From assembly GCF_016595435.1 (NCBI RefSeq), contig NZ_JAENIJ010000018.1, positions 33,642 to 97,641 on the forward strand: DNA of 64,000 bases. Direction: 5' to 3'. Source of the DNA: Luteolibacter pohnpeiensis (GTDB lineage: Bacteria > Verrucomicrobiota > Verrucomicrobiia > Verrucomicrobiales > Akkermansiaceae). The notes under the pieces are model-generated. The model did no database searches. It saw only the letters and a program-made list of their open reading frames with translations, and had not been told where the DNA came from. Positions 16,817 through 23,596 of this stretch are shown in pieces. Position 1 is the first letter of the stretch; the number at the start of each line of letters is the position of its first letter. The position numbers were made by a program, and so were the translations under genes.

Positions 16817-17825
16817 GACACGTGAGGATATGCCGACCGCGATCGGCTACCTCAATCTTGAACTTCACTGGCAGGAATTTCTCAATCACGGAAATATTGG
16901 AAAGAACATGTGCGCTCGGTTTCATCATGACGAATGAACCACCTCCGGCCAATGCCATCGGCAAAAGCAACTGATCGGCCAGGTTGCGACCGACGGTTGC
17001 ATCGGAATCAATGAAGCGCTTGATGCTGTTTGCAGCGCGATGACCCACCGATTCCGCGCTCACTCCCATTTCTGCCAGGGCACACGACATTTCATGGGCG
17101 TTGGTAAATTTCGCTCCAACCAAGCAGCCAATGCCACGGCCCGGGCCATCTTCACGAATTTCGATTTCCGTATCCTCACATGGCAAGGTTACACAAGCGG
17201 AATCGAGGATGCGCCGGGCGATCGATTCATTCAGCGCCCGGACGACCACCCGTATCGACACCGACTCCAAAGCGCCCCGATCGTGGAGATCCAGGACACC
17301 AAACTTGTTGATCGGTTGAATCGCTGCCTCCATGAGGCCGCCGCCTGCGGGTGCGAATCCGGTCTGGTGCAAAGTCAGCTCGGCATTCACGCCCATTTTC
17401 CGGATCGTTGGCATATACGCCTTATCCAGAAATTCGAAGGGCGGTGCCAACGGGTTGATCGTTCCGCCTTCGAGCCGGATGTTCGATGGGGCCGCAGCAT
17501 GCAGCAATGCAGGCAGCAAGGTCTGGAAAAGCAAGCTGGTGCTACCTGCCGTGCCAATCGAGAATTGGTACGATCCACCTCGTATTTCACCGCCACGGAA
17601 AACCAGCTCGGTTGAGCCGATCTCCGCGCCATCCACCGAGCCGTCGGAAATTTCCTGGGATGCCAGCACACAGGTGAGGTGCTGCCGCATCAAGCCCGGC
17701 TTGGACCGCTTGCCACGGATGTTCACCATGCGAAATGGCTGACCCGTAATCATGGCAAGGGACAGTGCGCTGCGCAGCATTTGGCCGCCGCCGTTGATGC
17801 CGTCGAGTTGGATGAGTTTCGTCAT
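16806..17825 (-). CDS. rtcA: RNA 3'-terminal phosphate cyclase RtcA
   Basis: 339 aa, the family's usual length. QLDGINGGGQMLRSALSLAMITG is the RtcA/RCL N-terminal signature, with PFRMVNIRGKRSKPGLMRQHL and the glycine-rich FAPAGGGLMEAAI. The adenylation His is probably that in SAHVLSNISVIEKFL near the C-terminus. RtcA converts 3'-phosphate RNA ends to 2',3'-cyclic phosphates, feeding the RtcB ligase encoded 46 bp upstream. Confidence 0.95.
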   Translation of the reverse strand: MTKLIQLDGINGGGQMLRSALSLAMITGQPFRMVNIRGKRSKPGLMRQHLTCVLASQEISDGSVDGAEIGSTELVFRGGEIRGGSYQFSIGTAGSTSLLFQTLLPALLHAAAPSNIRLEGGTINPLAPPFEFLDKAYMPTIRKMGVNAELTLHQTGFAPAGGGLMEAAIQPINKFGVLDLHDRGALESVSIRVVVRALNESIARRILDSACVTLPCEDTEIEIREDGPGRGIGCLVGAKFTNAHEMSCALAEMGVSAESVGHRAANSIKRFIDSDATVGRNLADQLLLPMALAGGGSFVMMKPSAHVLSNISVIEKFLPVKFKIEVADRGRHILTCHDG

Positions 17826-17871
17826 TTTTAGAACAGCCGCGCACGATGACGCAGCTGTGGTTTGTTAGAAT

Positions 17872-19356
17872 TTAATCATCGGCTGCGGATTCATCCTTGA
17901 TCACGAAACGAGCTTGGAGTTTGGCGACAGATTGCGCCAGACCTGCAGCTTCCACACTCCGCAAAACTTCTGGGAAGTTTTTATAAGCATCCGGCGCTTC
18001 GTCGATCGGATACTTGCGGCAATTCGTTAGAATATCGGAAGCATCAAACTCGGCATCGATCTTTTTCTGATCGAGTGTCCGGCCTGCATGACGCCGACCC
18101 ATCGCCCGGCCTGCGCCGTGGTTGACCGACCATGCAGTTTGCTCGGCACCGCCTTGCGCAACCATGACGACCGAGCCATCACGCGGGTTGCCAGGCAGAA
18201 GAATCGGGTGACCGGTTTCGGCAAATGGCGTTCCAGCCAACGCGAAGTGGCCGCCTGGAATCGCACGCGTCGCACCTTTGCGGTGAACCCATGCTTTCTT
18301 GCCATCCACGATTTCTTCCCGCGCAATGTTATGCGAAATGAAATAGACCAACTCACCGGTCGCACCTGGCAGGATCTCCTGAAATGCTTCGAGCACGAGT
18401 GCGTTGATCAACATATGATTGACCGTCGCGAAGTTCGCACCGATCGACATGTCATCGATATAAGCATTCGCTTCCGGGGTTCCGAGGGGTGCGTAAACCA
18501 ATTGCTTGTCGCCAGCCGGGAATGGCGTCGCCCAAGCGCGGAACTTTCGTTCCAGATCACGGAATTGAGCTTGCGCCAAAACGTTGCCGAGACCGCGCGA
18601 TCCGCAATGGCTCAAGAACGAAACATGACCGTCCTTCAAGCCAAACACATCCGCCGTCTTCCGCATCGATGGGCGATCCACCACACGCGTGATTTCACAT
18701 TCACCGAAGTGATTGCCACCGCCGTAAGAACCTAGCTGGTTAATTTTATCCATGAAATGCCGGACCCGGTTTTCAGCAAGGATCAACTCCAAGCGCGCAC
18801 CGAGTGCATCATGGGTTCCGTCGTGGCCGCGATGCGTCGAGTCCTCGCATCGGCTGGCCCAGCGCGGAGGAATGCCGAGTGCTTCGCAAACCCGCTCGGA
18901 CGCGCCTTCGGTGACGGCGAGCACGCCGGTTTCGCGATCAATGTGCCGACCGTTTTTCACCGTTCGTTGGCCACGACCGGCACCTGTGGGGGTTCGAGAA
19001 ACGATGGCGTCGATTAGCGCCCGTCGCGTTCGTTTGTCGACGATGACATCTTCAGGAATGTCCATCTGCAGGAGCGACATCGAGCATTTGATATCCACGC
19101 CAACCGGACCCGGATAGATATGGGTTGGCGAAACCATGACGCAACCGATCGGCGCGCCGTAGCCGGCATGGGCATCCGGATTCAGGACCACATCGGTCAC
19201 GCCGGGAGCCATGCGCGAGTTGATCGCTTGCTGCAAGCAGGTCTCGTCGAAGGAATCACGAATCGCATCGGTTCCGATCACGGTGATCGGCTTGCCGGAG
19301 CTGTCTGGAAGAGGGATGAAGCCGATGGCTTCGTCGGTTTTGGTAATTGAATTCAT
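17872..19356 (-). CDS. rtcB: RNA-splicing ligase RtcB
   Basis: 494 aa. It seals 2',3'-cyclic- or 3'-phosphate ends to 5'-OH RNA using GTP and Mn2+. Metal and guanylylation motifs are present: PDAHAGYGAPIGCV, GVDIKCSM, GSYGGGNHFGE, HCGSRGLG and the NHGAGRAMGRRHA segment with the catalytic His region. The length fits the long bacterial RtcB group that co-occurs with Ro60. It follows the Y-RNA array by 15 bp, so its mRNA leader probably contains or is cut from the ncRNAs. Confidence 0.96.
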   Translation of the reverse strand: MNSITKTDEAIGFIPLPDSSGKPITVIGTDAIRDSFDETCLQQAINSRMAPGVTDVVLNPDAHAGYGAPIGCVMVSPTHIYPGPVGVDIKCSMSLLQMDIPEDVIVDKRTRRALIDAIVSRTPTGAGRGQRTVKNGRHIDRETGVLAVTEGASERVCEALGIPPRWASRCEDSTHRGHDGTHDALGARLELILAENRVRHFMDKINQLGSYGGGNHFGECEITRVVDRPSMRKTADVFGLKDGHVSFLSHCGSRGLGNVLAQAQFRDLERKFRAWATPFPAGDKQLVYAPLGTPEANAYIDDMSIGANFATVNHMLINALVLEAFQEILPGATGELVYFISHNIAREEIVDGKKAWVHRKGATRAIPGGHFALAGTPFAETGHPILLPGNPRDGSVVMVAQGGAEQTAWSVNHGAGRAMGRRHAGRTLDQKKIDAEFDASDILTNCRKYPIDEAPDAYKNFPEVLRSVEAAGLAQSVAKLQARFVIKDESAADD

Positions 19357-19371
19357 TGGTTAGAAAAGTGA

Positions 19372-19500
19372 TGGCGACTAAGGGTTGGTGAAACTTCCTG
19401 CTCTATCCATTAAGCTACCGGACCGTCGATGGTGGCCCGGACGGGATTCGAACCCGTAACCTGGTCATGAGAAATGATGTAGTTCCACCGGCATTCGCCA
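19372..19500 (-). ncRNA. Y-RNA-like gene with permuted tRNA-mimic module (third of three)
   Basis: Read on the minus strand, the ends pair (TGGCGA with TCGCCA). An internal loop begins ATGCC, then the Ro-type stem GGTGGAACT pairs with AGTTTCACC. Inside is a tRNA-like module in permuted order. First comes the T arm ACGGG-TTCGAAT-CCCGT and the acceptor 3' strand CCGGGCC. After a loop of 9 nt come the acceptor 5' strand GGTCCGG and the D arm GCTT-AATGGATA-GAGC. There is no anticodon loop; the Ro stem occupies that position. This is the architecture of bacterial YrlA-type Y RNAs, and it lies between rsr and rtcB. Confidence 0.85.
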
Positions 19501-19525
19501 GGATGAAGATGAGGTCTCGCTAGAA

Positions 19526-19642
19526 CCGCGACAAGAAGTCCGAAAACATTTCTTTGCTCTACCACTGAGCTACCTTGCCGAGGCAAGGGCCGGAGTTGAA
19601 CCGGCGACCAAAGAATCAATGTAGTTTTCGTGGCATTCGCGG
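19526..19642 (-). ncRNA. Y-RNA-like gene with permuted tRNA-mimic module (second of three)
   Basis: 117 nt. The ends pair CCGCGA with TCGCGG. The inner stem pairs CGAAAAC with GTTTTCG, then CAT with ATG past a TA bulge, continuing as TTCTTT with AAAGAA. The module holds the T arm GCCGG-TTCAACT-CCGGC and acceptor strands CCTTGCC and GGCAAGG joined by only TC, then the D arm GCTC-AGTGGTA-GAGC. It shares GCGAATGCC and AACTACAT with its neighbour at 19372-19500, so the two are duplicates with diverged, compensating stems. Confidence 0.87.
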
Positions 19643-19657
19643 TGGGCGGACGAGGGA

Positions 19658-19737
19658 CCAATACGGCGGCAAGGCGATGCGAAACAGTTTGGTATCGGTT
19701 GGCAACGATGGAGTTTCACAAGCATCCGCCGTATCGG
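19658..19737 (-). ncRNA. Minimal Y-RNA-like hairpin without tRNA module (first of three)
   Basis: 80 nt starting 5 nt after the rsr stop. A 12-bp outer stem (19726-19737 with 19658-19669, one G-T pair) encloses an internal loop and the stem TGTGAAAC with GTTTCGCA, capped by a loop of about 27 nt. The 5' strand GGCGGATGC..GTGAAACTCCATC aligns with the two neighbouring Y-like RNAs, and the 3' strand GTTTCGC...CCTT..GCC also aligns. It keeps the Ro-binding part but lacks D and T arms. It could also be an intergenic processing hairpin. Confidence 0.6.
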
Positions 19738-19741
19738 CAAA

Positions 19742-21316
19742 TCAGGCGATTTTCATTCGGGGGTTAAGAGGTTGATTTTCGATTTCGCGGATCCAGTGCA
19801 GGAGTCCGTCACCTCCAGCCGCGAAGCTGGCAATCAGACTGAAGACCTGATCACTGAATCCGGCAATGTTGAGGATGTCTCTGCGATCCGGCGCTTGAGT
19901 CGTTAGATTCGGAACAAGATCGATGCAGACCAGTTTTGCCTTCGGATTGCGGTGCTTCATCTGCTCCCATTCCGCGAGCATTTTGGTTCCACTTTTGCGA
20001 TGAGGATCGGCCCACGATTCGTTATCAGAGATGAAGATCACCAAATCAGCCCGGTATCTTTCCGAATTCAGCTTTGCCAATGGCGCCGAACAGGACGTTC
20101 CACCGCCGCCGATATTGGCGAGCTTTTCCGCGTTCGTCATCACTGTGTCCCGTGCATTCAGTTGCAACTTCACGACATCGACTTCGAACGGTAAAACTCT
20201 CGCTTTGCGATTTTTGCGAAGCAGTGCTGCAGCGATCAGTCCCGCCACATCAATGCATCGGACTTTCGAACTTGCACCGCGACGGTAACCCGTGACGGGC
20301 ATGTGCATCGAGCCTGAGACATCCGGACAGATCACGACATTTCCTGAAATCTCCGGCACGTTTTGGAGAGCGATTTCCATCGCATCCTGCAGGGCATTGC
20401 AAAGCTTCAAGGGAACTTGGGAAGACGCATTCAGATAGGCGACCATCAATTGATAGGGAAACACCCTGGCTTTGCGGATTTGATCAGGATCGACCAAACG
20501 CTCCGCCAATTGGTCCACCAACTTTTCGTCTCGATACACGCCATGCCGGGCAAAGGTGTTGAGATTCATCCGTGTGGTTTGCCAGGAAGCTTTGGCTGCG
20601 ATCACTGCCCATTCCTTCTCGCCCAGATCTTGTGCGGTGAGCATTTGGAAAGGAACGTCGGGCACGGCACCCTCTTTCTGCCTTTTCCACAACTCGAAAT
20701 CGCGCAGGGAAGCAGGCAACTTTTCAAGTTCGTAAGGCTTGCCGATCAACCATGCATAAAATGCCTGGCGCGATGGATTTGCCGGATGCGGATGCACCAT
20801 TTTGACGATGTCGACCAGGGACGGATCGTTGCCGATTGTTGCTTGGATCAATTGCCGATCGCTTGCGTAGGCCAGCCATTGCCGGACCAAACGCTTCGGT
20901 GCCGAACCCAACGATTTCCGACCGGTGATGCCGGACCGGATAATTTGCACGAAGGTCCGAAGCATCCGGCCATTGTCGATGACCGATGGAAAAATCTCTG
21001 TCAAACGGTCCAGATCGCGAGTCGCCAAAACCGCGCAGAGCAAGGCCGGCATGTCCTTCATGTAACCTTTGCGCCGGGCATACAGAGCTGTTTTCGCGAG
21101 GAAATCGACGTCGACCTGAGCGGCCAATTCCAGAACCCGGTCAAGCTGGGCCTCCGCAGCGGCATAGAACGTCGGAGTCAGGCATCCGGTAGCCGCCATG
21201 CGGGCAAGCGATGCTTCTGGAGAAAGCGAGTATGCTTCCGCGCCGGCATCATTGCGGGCATTCGCGGGCGGCAGCAGCGAGCTGCGGAAAGAATGGAAGA
21301 GGTTCTTGTTTGCCAT
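19742..21316 (-). CDS. rsr: TROVE-domain Ro60 orthologue (Rsr)
   Basis: 524 aa. The N-terminal two-thirds is the HEAT-like TROVE ring (LARMAATGCLTPTFYAAAEAQ, FLAKTALYARRKGYMKDMPA, RSGITGRKSLGSAPKRLVR). The C-terminal third is a von Willebrand A domain with MIDAS VICPDVSGSMHMP and IFISDNESW. Ro60 proteins bind Y RNAs and the ends of misfolded RNAs, and take part in RNA quality control with exonucleases. It is the first gene of the minus-strand repair unit, divergent from rtcR, and is followed directly by three Y-like RNAs. Confidence 0.95.
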   Translation of the reverse strand: MANKNLFHSFRSSLLPPANARNDAGAEAYSLSPEASLARMAATGCLTPTFYAAAEAQLDRVLELAAQVDVDFLAKTALYARRKGYMKDMPALLCAVLATRDLDRLTEIFPSVIDNGRMLRTFVQIIRSGITGRKSLGSAPKRLVRQWLAYASDRQLIQATIGNDPSLVDIVKMVHPHPANPSRQAFYAWLIGKPYELEKLPASLRDFELWKRQKEGAVPDVPFQMLTAQDLGEKEWAVIAAKASWQTTRMNLNTFARHGVYRDEKLVDQLAERLVDPDQIRKARVFPYQLMVAYLNASSQVPLKLCNALQDAMEIALQNVPEISGNVVICPDVSGSMHMPVTGYRRGASSKVRCIDVAGLIAAALLRKNRKARVLPFEVDVVKLQLNARDTVMTNAEKLANIGGGGTSCSAPLAKLNSERYRADLVIFISDNESWADPHRKSGTKMLAEWEQMKHRNPKAKLVCIDLVPNLTTQAPDRRDILNIAGFSDQVFSLIASFAAGGDGLLHWIREIENQPLNPRMKIA

Positions 21317-21355
21317 GATCGTGTTTCCGTTGTTTCAGCGGACATTCCCCTATTT

Positions 21356-21372
21356 GGCACGGCATGGACCAA
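21356..21372 (-). promoter_or_regulatory. Candidate sigma54 promoter for the rsr-rtcBA unit
   Basis: The minus strand reads TTGGTCCATGCCGTGCC, with GG and GC separated by the required 10 nt (consensus YTGGCACGNNNNTTGC; the invariant GG/GC and the flanking T residues match, four other positions differ). It would place the start near 21345, about 29 nt before the rsr ATG. RtcR is a sigma54 activator encoded divergently, which makes a sigma54 promoter expected here. The match is modest. Confidence 0.4.
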
Positions 21373-21505
21373 TTTCGCGAAGCAACGACCCAAACCATCC
21401 TAACTCGTTCTTTTTCTGAGCTTTGAAACTTTGAAAATATTTTCACGACAAGCTTTCACGGAAATCAATTGCCGAGCAATTATCTTTTTCGCTACTCTTT
21501 TATCC

Positions 21506-23119
21506 ATGAAGCGAGTCCTCATCGGCATCCTCGGCACGAAACTCGACAGTGGCACGGAGCCGCATCGTTGGGACCGCTGGCGGCCGACGGTTTCCTTGTT
21601 TCAACACGAGGAATTGCTGTGGGATCGGCTGGAACTCATCGCCGAACCGAACTTTGGGATCATTTCGAAGGTCGTCACTGACGATGTGGAAATGGTTTCC
21701 CCGGAAACTAAAGCAACCGTGCATCCGATCGATTTCGGCCGCGACCCGTGGGATTTGGAAAAAGTTTACGGCGTTCTTCATGACTGGGCGCGTGGCTACC
21801 CATTCGACACCGACAACGAGGAATATTTCATCCACATCACCACCGGCACCCACATTGCCCAGATTTCCCTCTTCCTTCTAAATGAGGCTGGCACGCTTCC
21901 TGGCAAACTGATCCAGAGTTCGCCACCACCTGCGATCAAATCCCGGAAACCACTTTCGGCCAGATATTCCGTCATTGATCTCGATCTTTCGAAGTACGAT
22001 CAACTCAGTACTCGCTTCACCAAGGAGCAGGCCGAAGTAACGGCATTTCTGAAAAGTGGCATCGCGACTCGCAGCAGTGGCTTCAACCGATTGATCGATC
22101 GCATTGAGCAAGTCGCGCTGCGTTCCAAATCGCCCATTCTACTCACGGGTGCAACCGGCTCCGGCAAATCCCACCTTGCTCGGCGGATCTATGATTTGCG
22201 GCAACAGCGTGGCGGACTGAAAGGCGATTTTGTTGAGGTCAACTGCGCCACTCTAACAGGTGACACTGCAGCTTCCGCTTTATTCGGTCACGTCCGCGGA
22301 TCATTCACCGGCGCCCAGAAAGATCGACCTGGTTTGCTCCGACAAGCCAACACTGGCATGTTGTTTCTTGATGAAATCGGCGAACTCGGGCTCGACGAAC
22401 AGGCGATGCTTTTGCGTGCTCTGGAGGATAAAACCTTCCTGCCAGTGGGAGCGGACACGCCGGTCAAAAGCGACTTCCAACTGATCGCCGGCACGAACCG
22501 TGACCTCCGGGAAGCCGTGGCTCGTGGAACCTTTCGCGAGGACTTGTTGGCACGCATTCATCTGTGGACTTTCGCACTTCCGAGTTTGGCAGAGCGGCGC
22601 GAGGACATTGCGCCGAACCTTGATTTCGAGCTCGATCGTTTCGGCCGCGAACAGGGCCAGCGCGCAAGTTTTAATAAAGAAGCCCGCATGCAGTTTTTGA
22701 AATTCGCCGAGGCACCGAGCACCCCCTGGCGCGGCAATTTCCGCGACCTGAATGCCGCCGTCACGCGCATGGCAACCCTCGCACCGCGTGGCCGTATCCG
22801 GGTTGAAGAAGTGGATGAAGAAATCCAGCGCCTTGAGGAAAGCTGGCATCGACCCAAAGAAAAAACGACCAGTCAGGATTCGATAGACCTAACAGAAGTC
22901 TTATCCCCAGAGATTCTAACAGAAAGTGATGAGTTTGATCTTGTGCAACTCCGATACGTCATCAGCATATGCCTTAAATCCGCAACCATTTCAGAGGCTG
23001 GACGTGAAATTTTCAACCGTTCACGGGAAAAACGTGCCGTTCGAAACGATGCGGATCGTTTGAAAAAGTATCTCGCAAAGTTCCGGTTAGAATTTTCTGA
23101 AATTCGCAAAATGGGTTGA
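21506..23119 (+). CDS. rtcR: Sigma54-dependent transcriptional activator RtcR
   Basis: 537 aa from ATG 21506 (an upstream in-frame ATG adds 25 atypical residues). MKRVLIGILGTKLDSG begins the RtcR N-terminal CARF-like sensor domain (about 1-180), with YFIHITTGTHIAQISLFLL. The AAA+ domain has Walker A GATGSGKSHL, the sigma54 loop GSFTGA (GAFTGA variant), Walker B GMLFLDEIGEL and the arginine region FREDLLARI. A helical C-terminal domain follows. In Salmonella RtcR is switched on by damaged tRNA fragments; here it should control the divergent rsr-Y RNA-rtcBA unit. Confidence 0.95.
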   Translation: MKRVLIGILGTKLDSGTEPHRWDRWRPTVSLFQHEELLWDRLELIAEPNFGIISKVVTDDVEMVSPETKATVHPIDFGRDPWDLEKVYGVLHDWARGYPFDTDNEEYFIHITTGTHIAQISLFLLNEAGTLPGKLIQSSPPPAIKSRKPLSARYSVIDLDLSKYDQLSTRFTKEQAEVTAFLKSGIATRSSGFNRLIDRIEQVALRSKSPILLTGATGSGKSHLARRIYDLRQQRGGLKGDFVEVNCATLTGDTAASALFGHVRGSFTGAQKDRPGLLRQANTGMLFLDEIGELGLDEQAMLLRALEDKTFLPVGADTPVKSDFQLIAGTNRDLREAVARGTFREDLLARIHLWTFALPSLAERREDIAPNLDFELDRFGREQGQRASFNKEARMQFLKFAEAPSTPWRGNFRDLNAAVTRMATLAPRGRIRVEEVDEEIQRLEESWHRPKEKTTSQDSIDLTEVLSPEILTESDEFDLVQLRYVISICLKSATISEAGREIFNRSREKRAVRNDADRLKKYLAKFRLEFSEIRKMG

Positions 23120-23154
23120 ATAATTCGAACCCAACGATCGTTCCACCCTATGTT

Positions 23155-23481
23155 ATGAAAACGATCCATATCCTCGCTCTCGGAGCTACCCTCAGCTTGA
23201 CAACCGTCATCGCCAATGCAGCTCCCCACGATAACCGTTACGATCAAAATTATCGTGCGGAACCTTATCAAAAGGAGAGAAAACCAGCCCCTAGAAAGCA
23301 CATCTCGATCGAAACCAAAGCCCAAATCCGCCTCCGCGAACTTGGATACTATAGAGGTGCAATTGACGGTGACTTCGGTCCTCAATCGACCCGTGCCCTC
23401 GTCCGTTATCAACGCGACCACCGCCTGCCAGCCACCGCACGCCTTGATACCCGCACCCTGCGCAGCCTCAAATTGAGCTAA
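23155..23481 (+). CDS. Secreted peptidoglycan-binding domain protein
   Basis: 108 aa from ATG 23155, which gives a clean signal peptide (MKTIHILALGATLSLTTVIANA). After a basic linker comes one PG_binding_1 repeat: IRLRELGYYRGAIDGDFGPQSTRALVRYQ...LDTRTLRSL. It has no catalytic domain, so it probably anchors to the cell wall or assists a partner hydrolase. It lies 36 bp after rtcR and ends before a strong terminator. Confidence 0.88.
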   Translation: MKTIHILALGATLSLTTVIANAAPHDNRYDQNYRAEPYQKERKPAPRKHISIETKAQIRLRELGYYRGAIDGDFGPQSTRALVRYQRDHRLPATARLDTRTLRSLKLS

Positions 23482-23504
23482 TGCCGGCACATTCACTTCC
23501 CCTC

Positions 23505-23544
23505 AAAAAATCCCGCCCGATCGATATGGTCCGGCGGGTTTTTT
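23505..23544 (+). terminator. Rho-independent terminator
   Basis: The stem CCCGCC (23512-23517) with GGCGGG (23533-23538) is flanked by A6 upstream and T6 downstream, so it could work on both strands. It ends the rtcR/PG-binding segment. Confidence 0.82.
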
Positions 23545-23596
23545 ATAGCTTGGTATTGGACGTTAGACCCGTGTTGTTTAAGGATGTCGCATCGCC

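Noticed and set aside
19390..19620. Two ordinary tRNA genes on the minus strand
   Set aside because: D and T arms are present but in reversed order and with no anticodon arm, so they are tRNA-mimic modules of Y-like RNAs rather than tRNAs.
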